Source: Peribacillus simplex (lineage in GTDB: Bacteria; Bacillota; Bacilli; Bacillales; DSM-1321). Taken from it: 64,000 nucleotides of DNA. Below the pieces are notes generated by a model. It did no database searches. It saw nothing but the letters and a program-made list of their open reading frames with translations, and was not told where the DNA came from. Within the stretch, counting starts at the first letter, position 1, and each line of letters opens with the position of its first letter. Position numbers and translations under genes: made by a program. This document shows, piece by piece, positions 8,214 through 16,740 of the stretch. Location: positions 3,252,001-3,316,000 of the forward strand of contig NZ_CP126106.1 in assembly GCF_030123325.1 (NCBI RefSeq), in the 5' to 3' direction.

Positions 8214-8588
8214 ATGATTGTAAATAGATTAACTACATTAAGGAAGGCCAAAAGGTGGTCTTTGCAATATACCGCTGACAGACTCGGAATCGCCAAGAGT
8301 ACCTATGCAGGTTACGAATCGGGCCATCGCCGCCCTTCGTTAGAAACGATTAATTTATTAGCAGGCTTATATGATACATCCACTGATTACATTCTAGGTC
8401 GAGTGGATTATCCATCTAAAGATATTACCACAGAGTCACCACGAGTCATGGAATTAACGGATTCGCCAAATATGAATCTGGCTGTCGATGGAATCTCTCT
8501 TTCTGAAGAGGAAACGATTCAATTCATCGCTTTTATTAGAGCTAAACGAGAAGTGGAAATATATCGCGATAAACAAAATGTAACATAG
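8214..8588 (+). CDS. ansR: AnsR, XRE-family repressor of asparagine degradation
   Basis: A 124-residue DNA-binding protein with an N-terminal lambda-repressor-type helix-turn-helix: LTTLRKAKRWSLQYTADRLG then KSTYAGYESGHRRP, about residues 5-60. The C-terminal part is acidic, with SLSEEETIQFIAFI. B. subtilis AnsR represses the adjacent asparaginase/aspartase operon, and the divergent arrangement is the same here. The ATG at 8214 follows AAAAGGAGAG with good spacing; an upstream in-frame extension covers the promoter and is not used. Confidence 0.9.
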   Translation: MIVNRLTTLRKAKRWSLQYTADRLGIAKSTYAGYESGHRRPSLETINLLAGLYDTSTDYILGRVDYPSKDITTESPRVMELTDSPNMNLAVDGISLSEEETIQFIAFIRAKREVEIYRDKQNVT

Positions 8589-9060
8589 CAGACATTGTGC
8601 ATAAGACTTGGTATATTGGAATGACCACACTTCATCATCAGGTTCTTATAATATTCACGATATAACTGGCATGTTTTATTTAAAACTGTAAAATTCCATG
8701 GCTTTAACCAGTTAGGATAAGTCGGTTATGCTTAATCATCAAGTTCGCCCTTTGAAGCTACCCATAATTATTTCTGGATGACAAGAGAATAGGCAGATAA
8801 AACTTACTTACTTACTTACTGGTCTTATTAGCTTTTGGAATTCTAATAGTGCCCCGAGTTTAGAAAATTAAGTTTTATTAATTATATATAGAAGAAAGTA
8901 GACTAATTAAATGTCATCCATCATCATTATTCTGTTATCTTCTTTAACTTACTTCCTTTTCCATCAAGGGAAAAGGAGTAAATTCCGCTGTTTTTTCTAT
9001 CCACCAACTATGCTTATTTAAGTTCAATACCCGAATTTCCCTCTTGATTTATTTGTAATG
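8589..9060. other. Non-coding stretch, nothing recognised
   Basis: AT-rich sequence without a supported gene. It includes a short ACTT tandem (8802-8820). I find no RNA structure or open frame with a ribosome site. Confidence 0.5.
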
Positions 9061-9061
9061 A

Positions 9062-9095
9062 AAGAAAAACCATAGCAAAGCTCATGGTTTTCCCC
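9062..9095 (-). terminator. Terminator downstream of the small basic protein gene
   Basis: On the minus strand AAAACCAT and ATGGTTTT pair, and TTTTTCTTT follows. It lies about 210 bp past the stop at 9302; no gene fills that gap. Confidence 0.5.
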
Positions 9096-9301
9096 CGTTT
9101 ATAAATGGACATTGCTGTCCCATCTTTAAAGCTAAAAACGAAGCTGAATTTTGGAAGCCTTATGAAGTGTAAGGTATATCGTTTAATTCATGTGCTTCTC
9201 TTTTCGGAAAGCGAAATTATAAAATCCTTAAAGGTATGGAAAATTGCTCAATATCTTGGTTGTTTAGAACTGTCTCATTCGATATGCCGTTTCCCAATAA
9301 A

Positions 9302-9469
9302 TCAAGGCATCTCGTCTTCTTTTTCCCGATTTTTGAAAGCTTCATGTGTGACAATATCCTCGATTTGTTCATATTGCCGGCTATGTTCCTTCTCTTCGCT
9401 AATTCTATTATTGGGTAGATTTCCTGGATGTCCTTTTTCTTTGTGATTAAAACCTTTACCACGACTCAT
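9302..9469 (-). CDS. Small charged protein, unknown function
   Basis: A 55-residue hydrophilic protein beginning MSRGKGFNHKEKGHPG and rich in Lys, Glu, His and Arg. AAAGGAGAG precedes two possible ATGs (9475 and 9469); the second gives the better spacing. I recognise the style of small Bacillus spore- or stress-associated proteins but cannot assign a family with confidence. Longer overlapping frames on both strands lack ribosome sites and look like shadows. Confidence 0.55.
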   Translation of the reverse strand: MSRGKGFNHKEKGHPGNLPNNRISEEKEHSRQYEQIEDIVTHEAFKNREKEDEMP

Positions 9470-9653
9470 ACTCATTCTCTCCTTTTTAATCATTATTTGT
9501 TTAGTTTCCCCAAGCACACAAAAAATATGATTTAATTTCTCTTTTTCCTGTTTTTGCAGCAGGTTTGGATTCACCTTTAATTTCAGCCGAAATTCATTGT
9601 AAAATAAGGGATATGTGTCAATCCGTGATGTTCCTTCACACCCGATCTAGTGC

Positions 9654-9699
9654 AAAAAAGAACAGGAATCGTCAAATTATGACACTTCCTGTTCTTTTT
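9654..9699. terminator. Terminator after the homocysteine methyltransferase gene
   Basis: AAAAAGAACAGGAA and TTCCTGTTCTTTTT form a 14-bp stem with T tracts both ways. It lies about 60 bp after the mmuM stop on the minus strand. Confidence 0.8.
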
Positions 9700-9756
9700 A
9701 TTAGGGTTTTACTACTACTTACATACCTTATAACAGTTTGCTTAACAGTAAAAGGG

Positions 9757-10722
9757 TTAGGAGGATACCACAACGGAAGGTCTCCACTTTCTTGAAATGT
9801 CTGCAATATGATGCGGTTCCGTTCTGCAACATCCTCCAATTAAACGTGCCCCTGCATGGTGCCATTCTTCAGATTTCAGGTCGAACCTGTTACATGATTC
9901 TTCACCATGCCAGGTTTTAGTTTCCGGATTATATGTTTCACCAGAATTCGGATAAACTATAATTGGTTTATGCGTGTTTGAACGCAACACCTGTATGGCT
10001 TCCGTGATACCTGATATGGGCGCACAGTTGATGCCGATTGCAGCAATTTGCTCACTATCCCCAAACAATCTGGTACACTCCTCAAGCAATGTACCGTCAC
10101 TAATCGCTTTTTCATTTTTCAATGAAAAGGATAGCCAAGCATAGACTTCTGGATAATCTTTCAATAATGTATGTAATACTTTTGCTTCTTGCAGAGAAGG
10201 AATCGTTTCAAATGCTAAAATGTCAGCACCGGCTTCAATCAAAGCAGATATTCGCGAGCGATGAAATGCAGTTAAAGTTTCATCGGAAACACCATAGTTT
10301 CCTACATACTCTGAACCATCTGCAAGGTAAGCCCCATAAGGTCCAACTGATGCAGCAACCAATGGCTTAGGTCTAATCGCTTGATATTCTTCTTCCTTCC
10401 AAAATTCATCTCTTGCTTTCCTTGCGAGTAAAACCGTTTTCCGGATTAGTTCCAAAGCCTCTTTCTCTTGTATTCCGCGGAGGGCGAAACCTTCAACTGT
10501 TGCTTGGTAGCTTGCCGTTATCGCACAATCAGCACCAGCCCGAAAGTAGTCAGAGTGAACTTGATAAATCACTTCTGGATTTTCAAGTAATACACGTGCA
10601 GACCACAGGGGATCGTCCAAATCGCACCCATGCCTTTCAAGCTCTGTAGCTAGAGCCCCGTCCAAAATCATGACTGAATGATCTCGTAATATTGCGTCAA
10701 TTGGGCTAATTTTTTTATTCAT
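9757..10722 (-). CDS. mmuM: Homocysteine S-methyltransferase
   Basis: A 321-residue zinc enzyme that makes methionine from homocysteine, using S-methylmethionine or S-adenosylmethionine as methyl donor. The zinc ligands are visible as C233 (INCAP) and C298-C299 (GGCCRT). Its ATG overlaps the TGA of the upstream permease by 4 bp, so the two are translationally coupled and share the SAM riboswitch 1.5 kb upstream. The context points to S-methylmethionine as the physiological donor. The B. subtilis counterpart is YbgG. Confidence 0.9.
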   Translation of the reverse strand: MNKKISPIDAILRDHSVMILDGALATELERHGCDLDDPLWSARVLLENPEVIYQVHSDYFRAGADCAITASYQATVEGFALRGIQEKEALELIRKTVLLARKARDEFWKEEEYQAIRPKPLVAASVGPYGAYLADGSEYVGNYGVSDETLTAFHRSRISALIEAGADILAFETIPSLQEAKVLHTLLKDYPEVYAWLSFSLKNEKAISDGTLLEECTRLFGDSEQIAAIGINCAPISGITEAIQVLRSNTHKPIIVYPNSGETYNPETKTWHGEESCNRFDLKSEEWHHAGARLIGGCCRTEPHHIADISRKWRPSVVVSS

Positions 10723-12107
10723 GTTCTACTCCTCTTTTTCTTTATAGTTTGTGTCAGATAATAACTTCCATAGCAAAATAAAATAAAAGGAATGCCACAA
10801 TATAGTGCAATTCGTTGTGTAGGATCAAATGCAATTCCTATGCAAGAAGCAAGACATAGCATAAAAGAAACGATTGGTATGAGTGGATATAATGGTGTAT
10901 GAAAAGCCAAATCATTTACTGAATTTCCTTCTTTTATAAATCGTCTGCGAAATAGAAACTGTGACGCGCTAATACTCATCCAAACTACTACCACGGCTAA
11001 TCCAGAAATGGATACAAGCACTATATATACAGTATCCGGTGCAATAATACTCGAGAAAAGGGCTAAACCACCTCCCAACATACTGCAAAGGACTGCATTT
11101 ATCGGAACACCCCGTTTTGACAATTTTGCAAATATGGGTGATATAGTTTTCTTATCCGCAAGTGACCAAAGCATTCTGGATGATGCATATAATCCAGAAT
11201 TTGCAGCAGACAAAATGGCAGTTAATATAACAAAGTTCATAATATCCGCTGCATACGGCACTCCAATTCGTTCGAGAACTGCAACAAAGGGGCTCTCTAG
11301 TACGCTTGCATCCGAAATAGGCAATAATGCGGATAATACAACAATGGTCCCTACAAAAAAGATGATCAATCTCCATAATGTCATACGGATTGCCTTTGGT
11401 ATCGTTTTTTCTGGATTCACTGTTTCTCCAGCTGCAATTCCGATTAATTCAGTTCCAGAAAACGCGAAATTCACCGCGAGCATTGTCATTAGAATAGCAA
11501 AAGCACCATTCGGAAATAAACCTGCACTTGTAAAATTGGAAAATAACGGGGGTGATTGTGAATGAATTATTGGAATAAAACCTATCATTGCCGCAGCTCC
11601 CAGAATAATAAATATAACAATAGCAAATACCTTTATAGACGCAAACCAGAATTCGGATTCAGAGAAAAACTTAACGGTCCACGCATTTAAAGCCAAGACC
11701 AATATGGCAAATAGAGCACTCCATATCCAGACATTAATTGATGGAAACCATCGCTGCATTAACAATCCTGCAGCCGTAAATTCCGAACCTAGTGCAACAG
11801 TCCAGGTTAGCCAATACAACCAGGCTACTGTATATCCTGTCCCTGGTCCGATGTATTTGGCTGCGTAGCTATGAAACGCACCTGTCTCGGGCATTTGTAC
11901 TGCCAGTTCACCTAGACATAGCATGACTAGATAAACCACTAAAGCCCCAATCAGATACGAAAGGATGGTGCCGAATGGGCCAGCCTGTTGAATCGTATAA
12001 CCCGAACTTAAGAATAAACCAGTTCCAATCACCCCGCCAAGCGATAGCATTATTATATGCCGTGCTTGCATTTGCCTTTGAAAATCATGCTTCTTTTTGT
12101 TCACCAT
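10719..12107 (-). CDS. mmuP: Amino-acid permease, probable S-methylmethionine transporter
   Basis: A 462-residue APC-superfamily permease with about 12 membrane helices and the family opening GGVIGTGLFLSSGY (residues 24-37). The family motif FSGTELIGIAAGE lies in mid-protein. Substrate is inferred from two facts: the next gene is a homocysteine methyltransferase overlapping by 4 bp, and the leader holds a SAM riboswitch, a control expected for methionine-supply genes. The ribosome site is GGAGAGTAAGA. It corresponds to YbgF of B. subtilis and MmuP of E. coli. Confidence 0.85.
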   Translation of the reverse strand: MVNKKKHDFQRQMQARHIIMLSLGGVIGTGLFLSSGYTIQQAGPFGTILSYLIGALVVYLVMLCLGELAVQMPETGAFHSYAAKYIGPGTGYTVAWLYWLTWTVALGSEFTAAGLLMQRWFPSINVWIWSALFAILVLALNAWTVKFFSESEFWFASIKVFAIVIFIILGAAAMIGFIPIIHSQSPPLFSNFTSAGLFPNGAFAILMTMLAVNFAFSGTELIGIAAGETVNPEKTIPKAIRMTLWRLIIFFVGTIVVLSALLPISDASVLESPFVAVLERIGVPYAADIMNFVILTAILSAANSGLYASSRMLWSLADKKTISPIFAKLSKRGVPINAVLCSMLGGGLALFSSIIAPDTVYIVLVSISGLAVVVVWMSISASQFLFRRRFIKEGNSVNDLAFHTPLYPLIPIVSFMLCLASCIGIAFDPTQRIALYCGIPFILFCYGSYYLTQTIKKKRSRT

Positions 12108-12133
12108 TCTTACTCTCCTTAATCTTGGATCCA

Positions 12134-12169
12134 GAAAAAACGAAAACGCACTCTAAAAAAGAGTGCGTT
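12134..12169 (-). terminator. Riboswitch expression-platform terminator
   Basis: On the minus strand AACGCACTC and GAGTGCGTT pair around TTTTTTA, then TTTTCGTTTTTT. It sits between the SAM aptamer and the permease start, as in the classic S-box layout. Confidence 0.88.
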
Positions 12170-12192
12170 ACTGACAAATAAACACGTACGGT

Positions 12193-12293
12193 CTTATCTA
12201 TCAAGGTTTCACCCCCTGGAATTAGCACAGTGTCATTATAGACCTGTTGCTGAGGTTTCATAGGGCCAGTCCCTCCACCTCTCTGGATAAGAA
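12193..12293 (-). ncRNA. SAM-I riboswitch (S-box) aptamer
   Basis: Reading the minus strand, the S-box blocks appear in order: TTCTTATCCAGAGAGGTGGAG, GGACTGGCCCTATGAAACC, CAGCAAC, GGTGCTAATTCC-like (TGTGCTAATTCCAG), a GGGGGTGAAACC turn, and GATAGATAAG closing P1. With SAM bound it should favour the downstream terminator and shut off mmuPM. Confidence 0.95.
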
Positions 12294-12307
12294 ATTATTT
12301 TTTTATA

Positions 12308-12336
12308 ACTTTATCAATCTATGAAAAAATTGTCAA
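12308..12336 (-). promoter_or_regulatory. Promoter of the SAM-riboswitch operon
   Basis: TTGACA (complement of 12331-12336), 17 bp, then TAAAGT (complement of 12308-12313). Transcription would start just before the aptamer. Confidence 0.65.
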
Positions 12337-12480
12337 GTTTTGTTTCGAAATGTAAAGACTTCCTTATAAAATTCTAACGATCATGGCGCCGATGGCATTC
12401 ATATAAAAATGGTTGCTCGTTTTTGAACAGTGCTTACCGCATTAAAATTGCAGATAAAGCTAACCGGGAAAATTTTGATC

Positions 12481-12520
12481 AAAAAAATGACGCCATCTTA
12501 AAAAGATGACGCCATTTTTA
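12481..12520 (-). terminator. Terminator after the flavin reductase gene
   Basis: ATGGCGTCATCTT and AAGATGGCGTCAT on the minus strand pair fully if two G-U pairs are allowed, with a T tract after. On the plus strand these become A-C mismatches, so the hairpin is meant for the minus strand. Confidence 0.8.
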
Positions 12521-12532
12521 CTTTCTTTTCAC

Positions 12533-13141
12533 TTAAGGACGTTCTATTTCAAATAATTCCCCTAGTTTTGTATAAGTATGACCCGCTAATCTTGCTACAG
12601 GTTTCAGCCCATTCTGGTCAATTCGGCCATTATGGTAAATATCTTGCTCTATATGATAGCAGACTATTTTCCCTATCAATAAATCACATCCAGGTTTATT
12701 CTGGGAACCTGCCAATGGTATCGCATGCTCTAATGTACATTCAAAGCGTACCTTCGCTTCTTGCAATCCTGGTACTGATATCTTCTCACTAACAGCCAGC
12801 GTGAAATGGGTAAGACCCAATTCACTTTCGTCAGATGGGAGTTCCTTGGCCGTTCGATTTGCATCAGCTACATTATTTTCATCAGTGATATGAACAACGA
12901 ATTCACCTTTTTGAATTGCATTTCGGGCTGTGTCCTTTGAAACTCCTTCTTTCCGTTGAACAGAAATGGAAATCATCGGAGGATTTGAACTGACTATGTT
13001 AAAAAAGCTGAATGGCGCTATATTGATTGTACCGGTGTCGGATTGTGTCGTAACCAGGGCTATAGGTCTCGGTATAATGCTTCCAGTCAAAAACTTGTAA
13101 TTTTCCCGTTCAGTCAGACTTTCGGGATTAACAGAAATCAT
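12533..13141 (-). CDS. Flavin reductase-like FMN-binding protein
   Basis: A 202-residue protein of the flavin reductase/DIM6-NTAB family. The family opening is clear: LTERENYKFLTGSIIPRPIA and TTQSDTGTINIAPFSFFN, followed by ISVQRKEGVSKDT and FVVHITDENNV. Such proteins bind FMN and either reduce it or act as flavin-dependent oxidoreductases. I start at 13141 (MISVNPESL), where family members begin and the GAGAGGG spacing is best; ATG at 13147 is possible. It is the last gene of the mhq-type operon, 12-18 bp after the hydrolase, and could supply reduced flavin or reduce quinones directly. Confidence 0.85.
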   Translation of the reverse strand: MISVNPESLTERENYKFLTGSIIPRPIALVTTQSDTGTINIAPFSFFNIVSSNPPMISISVQRKEGVSKDTARNAIQKGEFVVHITDENNVADANRTAKELPSDESELGLTHFTLAVSEKISVPGLQEAKVRFECTLEHAIPLAGSQNKPGCDLLIGKIVCYHIEQDIYHNGRIDQNGLKPVARLAGHTYTKLGELFEIERP

Positions 13142-13159
13142 CTTCATTCCCTCTCATTC

Positions 13160-13771
13160 TTATAAAAAGTTCTTCTGAAACCATGATCCTGCTGCCTCAA
13201 CCTCTGCACGTGTTAACTGATGACCGTAATTTTCCCAGTGAACATCCACTTTAGCACCAGCTTGCAGTAAAAGTTGATTAAGTTCATCAGTTTCTTCTGC
13301 CGGGCAAATCGGATCGTTTTTACCTGCAGCAATAAATACAGGTATATCCGAAAGGGATGGCAAAACAATCCCTCGTCTAGGCACCATTGGATGATGTAGG
13401 ATCGCTCCTTGTAATGCCCCTTCGAAATGGAACAGCAAACTTGCCGCTATATTTGCACCATTGGAATAACCTAATGATACCACTCTGTCACGGTCGAAGT
13501 CATATTTTTGGGACGCTGATTCCAAGAAGTCATAAAGCTCTTTCGTACGGAAAATCAAGTCTTCTTCATCAAAAACCCCTTCGGATAACCGGCGGAAAAA
13601 ACGAGGCATTCCGTTTTCAAGTACATTTCCCCGTACGCTTAATACGGATGAACCCGGGGAAACCATTTCCGCTAATGGCAAGAGATCTGTTTCCGTTCCT
13701 CCAGTGCCATGTAAAAGCAAAAGTAACGGAGCTTCTGGATTACTTCCTTTTTGAAAAATATGCTTCATCAT
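13160..13771 (-). CDS. mhqD: Alpha/beta hydrolase, MhqD-like phospholipase/carboxylesterase family
   Basis: A 203-residue serine hydrolase. The oxyanion-side motif LLLLHGTGGTE is near residue 18, the nucleophile elbow GYSNGAN near residue 97, the acid in AGKNDPICP, and the histidine in YGHQLTRAEVE near the end. B. subtilis MhqD (YodD) has the same size and is induced by quinones. The ATG at 13771 overlaps the TGA of the upstream dioxygenase; the second ATG (13768) matches family starts equally well. Predicted to act on ring-cleavage or conjugate products; this is inferred. Confidence 0.85.
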   Translation of the reverse strand: MMKHIFQKGSNPEAPLLLLLHGTGGTETDLLPLAEMVSPGSSVLSVRGNVLENGMPRFFRRLSEGVFDEEDLIFRTKELYDFLESASQKYDFDRDRVVSLGYSNGANIAASLLFHFEGALQGAILHHPMVPRRGIVLPSLSDIPVFIAAGKNDPICPAEETDELNQLLLQAGAKVDVHWENYGHQLTRAEVEAAGSWFQKNFL

Positions 13772-14715
13772 TTATCCTCCTCTAGTACTCTCGGCACTGC
13801 CGGCAGTAACGTTTTCTCCATGATTCCCCTTTTTTCTTCCAGCCATGGCGGCAGCATTAATTTACTGCCCATCGTTTCCTTCGTTTCATCATGAGCGAAG
13901 CCAGGTGGATCTGTGGCCACTTCAAAAAGTATGCCTCCATCTTCCCTGAAATAAATGGCATCGAAGTATTGACGGTCTGTAAAGGGTGTCACACCATAGC
14001 CATGGTTGGCGATATGCTCCCTCCATTCTTTATGATCTTCATTATCGATTGCTCGCCATGCAAGATGATGGACAGTTCCCACTCCGATTTTCCCATTTGG
14101 CAAAACCGTTTTTTTAACATCTATCAAATTTCCGATGTCCGATGTGGATTTGAAGCGGATGTAATCGCCCTCTTCCCCAATCTTTTGCAGGCCGATCACA
14201 TTCTCTAATAGTTCCATCGTTTTAATCGGTTTTGACGTCAATAATACGGCACCGCCGAATCCCTTGACAGCCTTATCAGCTGGTACACCGCCGAATGACC
14301 ACTCGCTATTTTTCCCTTCTTTACGCTCAACCAGTTGAAGTTGCAAACCATGTGGGTCTTGAAATTCCAGATATTCCTCGCCGAAACGTGAAACCTTTTC
14401 AAAATCTATGTTAAATTTACCTAAACGCATTTCCCAGAAACCCAATGATCCTTCCGGAACGGCATATGTTGTAACACCCACTTGTCCTGAGCCAATTCTC
14501 CCTTTGTATGCCCCTGGCCAAGGAAAGAAAGTGATGATAGTGCCCGGAGAACCTGATTCATCTCCGAAATACAAATGATAGGTGCCTGGATCATCAAAAT
14601 TAACGGTTTTCTTCACCATACGCAGTCCCAATACTCCAGCATAAAAATCCACGTTCTCTTGAGGATTGCCTACAATTGCGGTTATATGATGTATTCCTGC
14701 ATTTTGCTTTTGCAT
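13768..14715 (-). CDS. Ring-cleaving dioxygenase, MhqO/MhqE-like (VOC fold)
   Basis: A 315-residue vicinal-oxygen-chelate protein with two halves. Each half begins with a metal-ligand histidine: GIHHITAIVGNPQENVDFY at the N-terminus and VHHLAWRAIDNEDHKEW near residue 217. The final ligand glutamate lies in GGILFEVATDPPGF. B. subtilis MhqO/MhqE/MhqA are glyoxalase-type extradiol dioxygenases induced by catechol and hydroquinones. A related paralogue (14740-15717) precedes it by about 25 bp. Together they should cleave thiol-reactive aromatics. Confidence 0.88.
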   Translation of the reverse strand: MQKQNAGIHHITAIVGNPQENVDFYAGVLGLRMVKKTVNFDDPGTYHLYFGDESGSPGTIITFFPWPGAYKGRIGSGQVGVTTYAVPEGSLGFWEMRLGKFNIDFEKVSRFGEEYLEFQDPHGLQLQLVERKEGKNSEWSFGGVPADKAVKGFGGAVLLTSKPIKTMELLENVIGLQKIGEEGDYIRFKSTSDIGNLIDVKKTVLPNGKIGVGTVHHLAWRAIDNEDHKEWREHIANHGYGVTPFTDRQYFDAIYFREDGGILFEVATDPPGFAHDETKETMGSKLMLPPWLEEKRGIMEKTLLPAVPRVLEEDK

Positions 14716-14739
14716 GCCGATTACTTCCTTTCCCGTTGA

Positions 14740-15717
14740 TTAATTTGTTGGTTTTGTATTCAGTGGTTTTAAATTCGCTTCAATATCCTTTCTTTTCGAT
14801 TCTAAAAATGGTGGCAGGGCAAGGTTCTCACCTAAGTGCTGCTCTGCTTCATCCACTGCAAAACCTGGTCCATCAGTAGCTAATTCAAATAAGATGCCAT
14901 TCGGCTCCCTAAAATAGAGTGAATGAAAATAAAAGCGGTCCACATATCCCGAGTTCACGAATTTCGATTCACTAATTTTCTCTATCCATTTTCTCAGTTC
15001 CCCTTCATTATCCACCCGGAAGGCAACATGGTGTACTCCACCCCTCCCCAACCTTTCCCGAGGTATGTCATTCCTTTCTTCAATATGGAGTTCGGCTCCT
15101 GTTCCTCCCTCACCTGTCTCGTAAACGACTATCGGATTTTGCCCCCTAATTGAGGATGGGTATGTGCCTGATTTCCTGAACCCCAATACCTTGGTAAGAA
15201 CGCTTTCTGTTTGTTCAATATTGGGTACAGTAAGTTTTACTGGTCCTAATCCAAGGATTGAAAACTCTTGCGGTACCGGGCTTCCATCCCACGGTAATCC
15301 TCCTTGAACCCCGTTATTATCCTGATCGGAAACCAGAAGAAGCCTCTGCCCTTCAGGATCTTTAAAAGATAGCACCTTCCTTTCAAAACGGCTCGATATT
15401 TCATCATGCTCAACATTGAATTCAACAAACCTTTTTTTCCAATATCCTAGTGCTTCATCATCTCTCACCCTTAAGGAAATTTCTGAAATACTATTGTTCC
15501 CCTCATGTGTGCGGGCAGCATTGGGAATTTCAAAAAATGTCAATTCCGTACCCGGTGAACCAATTTGATCTCCATAAAATAAGTGATACACACGAACATC
15601 ATCTTGATTCACCGTTTTTTTAATTAATCGCATCCCTAAGACTTTCGTGTAAAATTCAAAATTATTTCCCGCTTTAGCTGTAATCGCAGAAACATGATGC
15701 AATCCTTTTAATTCCAT
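14740..15717 (-). CDS. Ring-cleaving dioxygenase, MhqO/MhqA-like, paralogue of the next gene
   Basis: A 325-residue two-module VOC protein: GLHHVSAITAKAGNNFEFY, then GVHHVAFRVDNEGELRKW, and a C-terminal GILFELATDGPGF carrying the acidic ligand. It is clearly homologous over its length to the following gene, so a tandem duplication is likely. The start is ATG at 15717 with GGAGTGGTACGG ahead; a GTG three codons upstream is the alternative. It is the first gene of the operon and lies directly below the MhqR-type operators. Confidence 0.88.
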   Translation of the reverse strand: MELKGLHHVSAITAKAGNNFEFYTKVLGMRLIKKTVNQDDVRVYHLFYGDQIGSPGTELTFFEIPNAARTHEGNNSISEISLRVRDDEALGYWKKRFVEFNVEHDEISSRFERKVLSFKDPEGQRLLLVSDQDNNGVQGGLPWDGSPVPQEFSILGLGPVKLTVPNIEQTESVLTKVLGFRKSGTYPSSIRGQNPIVVYETGEGGTGAELHIEERNDIPRERLGRGGVHHVAFRVDNEGELRKWIEKISESKFVNSGYVDRFYFHSLYFREPNGILFELATDGPGFAVDEAEQHLGENLALPPFLESKRKDIEANLKPLNTKPTN

Positions 15718-15776
15718 CCGTACCACTCCTATCTTTATAAATCTCCCCTTACGGAGAAGAATTAATCCGTAAATAA

Positions 15777-15864
15777 TATCTCGAATTCAAAGTATTTAAC
15801 CTTCACAATACTCTTAATACAAATATCTTGATTTAAAGATAAACGACAGTGATAAAATTGTCAA
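15777..15864 (-). promoter_or_regulatory. Operon promoter with two MhqR-type operators
   Basis: TATCTTGATTTAAAGATA (15824-15841) and TATCTCGAATTCAAAGTA (15777-15794) both fit the 18-bp MhqR box I recall as tATCTcgaAtTCgAGATa. On the minus strand TTGACA (15859-15864) is 17 bp from TATCTT (15836-15841), so the first box covers the -10. The second box lies downstream. The nitroreductase diverges from the same region. Confidence 0.75.
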
Positions 15865-15959
15865 CCATTTTCAATCAAATAATTTCGCCAGTATTCACTT
15901 AACATAAAAAATTAAAATCAGGTCAAAATAAATCAGTATAAAGAATGGAGGTGTGATAT

Positions 15960-16559
15960 ATGGGTAAAGATTTTTTTAGCGCAATTGAAGATAGACGCTC
16001 TTATTATTCCCTTAGCAAGGAACGTGTTGTTCCTAATAAAAGGATTAAAGAAGTTATCGATCATGCCGTTCAATATTCCCCTTCCGCTTTCAACTCCCAA
16101 AGTGCAAGAGTGATTGTTTTAACTGGCCAAAGCCACGACCAATTATGGGCTATCACGAAAAAAACATTAAGAAAAGCAATCGGTGTCAAGGATTTTGAAA
16201 AAACTGAAGAAAAAATGAAGTCATTTATAAATGGTTATGGTACGGTTTTATTCTTTGAAGACCAGGCCATTATAGATAGGCTTCAAGAACAATTCAACAC
16301 GTATGCCGAAAACTTTCCGATTTGGTCGAACCAATCGTCTGCCATTTTACAATTTGTCGTATGGACTTCCTTGGAAATTGAAGGGTTTGGGGCAAGTCTT
16401 CAGCATTATAACCCTTTAATCGATGACGAAGTGAGAAAGACATGGGATATATCACGCGATTGGAAACTCATCGCACAGATGCCCTTTGGAAAACCAACTG
16501 CAGGGCCTGGCGATAAAGACTTCTCACCACTTGAAGAACGTGTGAAATATTATCATTGA
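15960..16559 (+). CDS. mhqN: Nitroreductase-family protein, MhqN-like
   Basis: A 199-residue FMN-dependent nitroreductase-fold enzyme. It opens with DFFSAIEDRRSYYSLSKE (the family FMN-phosphate contact) and has SPSAFNSQSARVIVL near residue 42, and MPFGKPTAGPGDK near the end. B. subtilis MhqN (YdfN) and YodC are its closest named relatives by memory; they reduce quinones or nitroaromatics. It diverges from the dioxygenase operon across the MhqR-type boxes. GGAGGTGTGATAT precedes ATG. Confidence 0.87.
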   Translation: MGKDFFSAIEDRRSYYSLSKERVVPNKRIKEVIDHAVQYSPSAFNSQSARVIVLTGQSHDQLWAITKKTLRKAIGVKDFEKTEEKMKSFINGYGTVLFFEDQAIIDRLQEQFNTYAENFPIWSNQSSAILQFVVWTSLEIEGFGASLQHYNPLIDDEVRKTWDISRDWKLIAQMPFGKPTAGPGDKDFSPLEERVKYYH

Positions 16560-16566
16560 AACAATA

Positions 16567-16596
16567 GGGGCTGTCTCTACATAACGAGCCAGCCCT
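16567..16596. terminator. Convergent terminator between the nitroreductase and the pha operon
   Basis: GGGCTG-CTC and GAG-CAGCCC pair with one internal mismatch around an 8-base loop. It is short of T residues on either side but placed between two convergent units. Confidence 0.55.
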
Positions 16597-16610
16597 TTCA
16601 GTTATTTCAT

Positions 16611-16721
16611 TTAGTAATCCGGAAATGCTGCAAAAAATTTTGAAAATATCAATGATGCAAAGCCTATATATTCTACAACCGGCATGATTTTGATATCCTC
16701 AATGGCGTTCAACATGTACAT
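16611..16721 (-). CDS. 36-residue ORF at the end of the PHA operon
   Basis: ATG with GGGGGATTTGAA ahead opens a 36-codon frame beginning MYMLNAIEDIKIMPVVEYIG and ending AAFPDY. It starts 20 bp after the phaC stop and is followed directly by a hairpin, so it fits as the last gene of the phaC transcript. The middle is hydrophobic (GFASLIFSKFFAAF), suggesting a membrane or granule-surface peptide. I do not recognise it; expression is inferred from layout only. Confidence 0.5.
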   Translation of the reverse strand: MYMLNAIEDIKIMPVVEYIGFASLIFSKFFAAFPDY

Positions 16722-16740
16722 TTCAAATCCCCCTTGTAAC

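Noticed and set aside
8802..8820. ACTT tandem repeat (four units and a partial)
   Set aside because: Short, in non-coding AT-rich DNA, with no flanking structure; simple-sequence noise is the likely cause.
9105..9446. Long plus-strand frame opposite the 55-residue protein gene
   Set aside because: It lacks a ribosome site and overlaps a minus-strand frame with a strong one.
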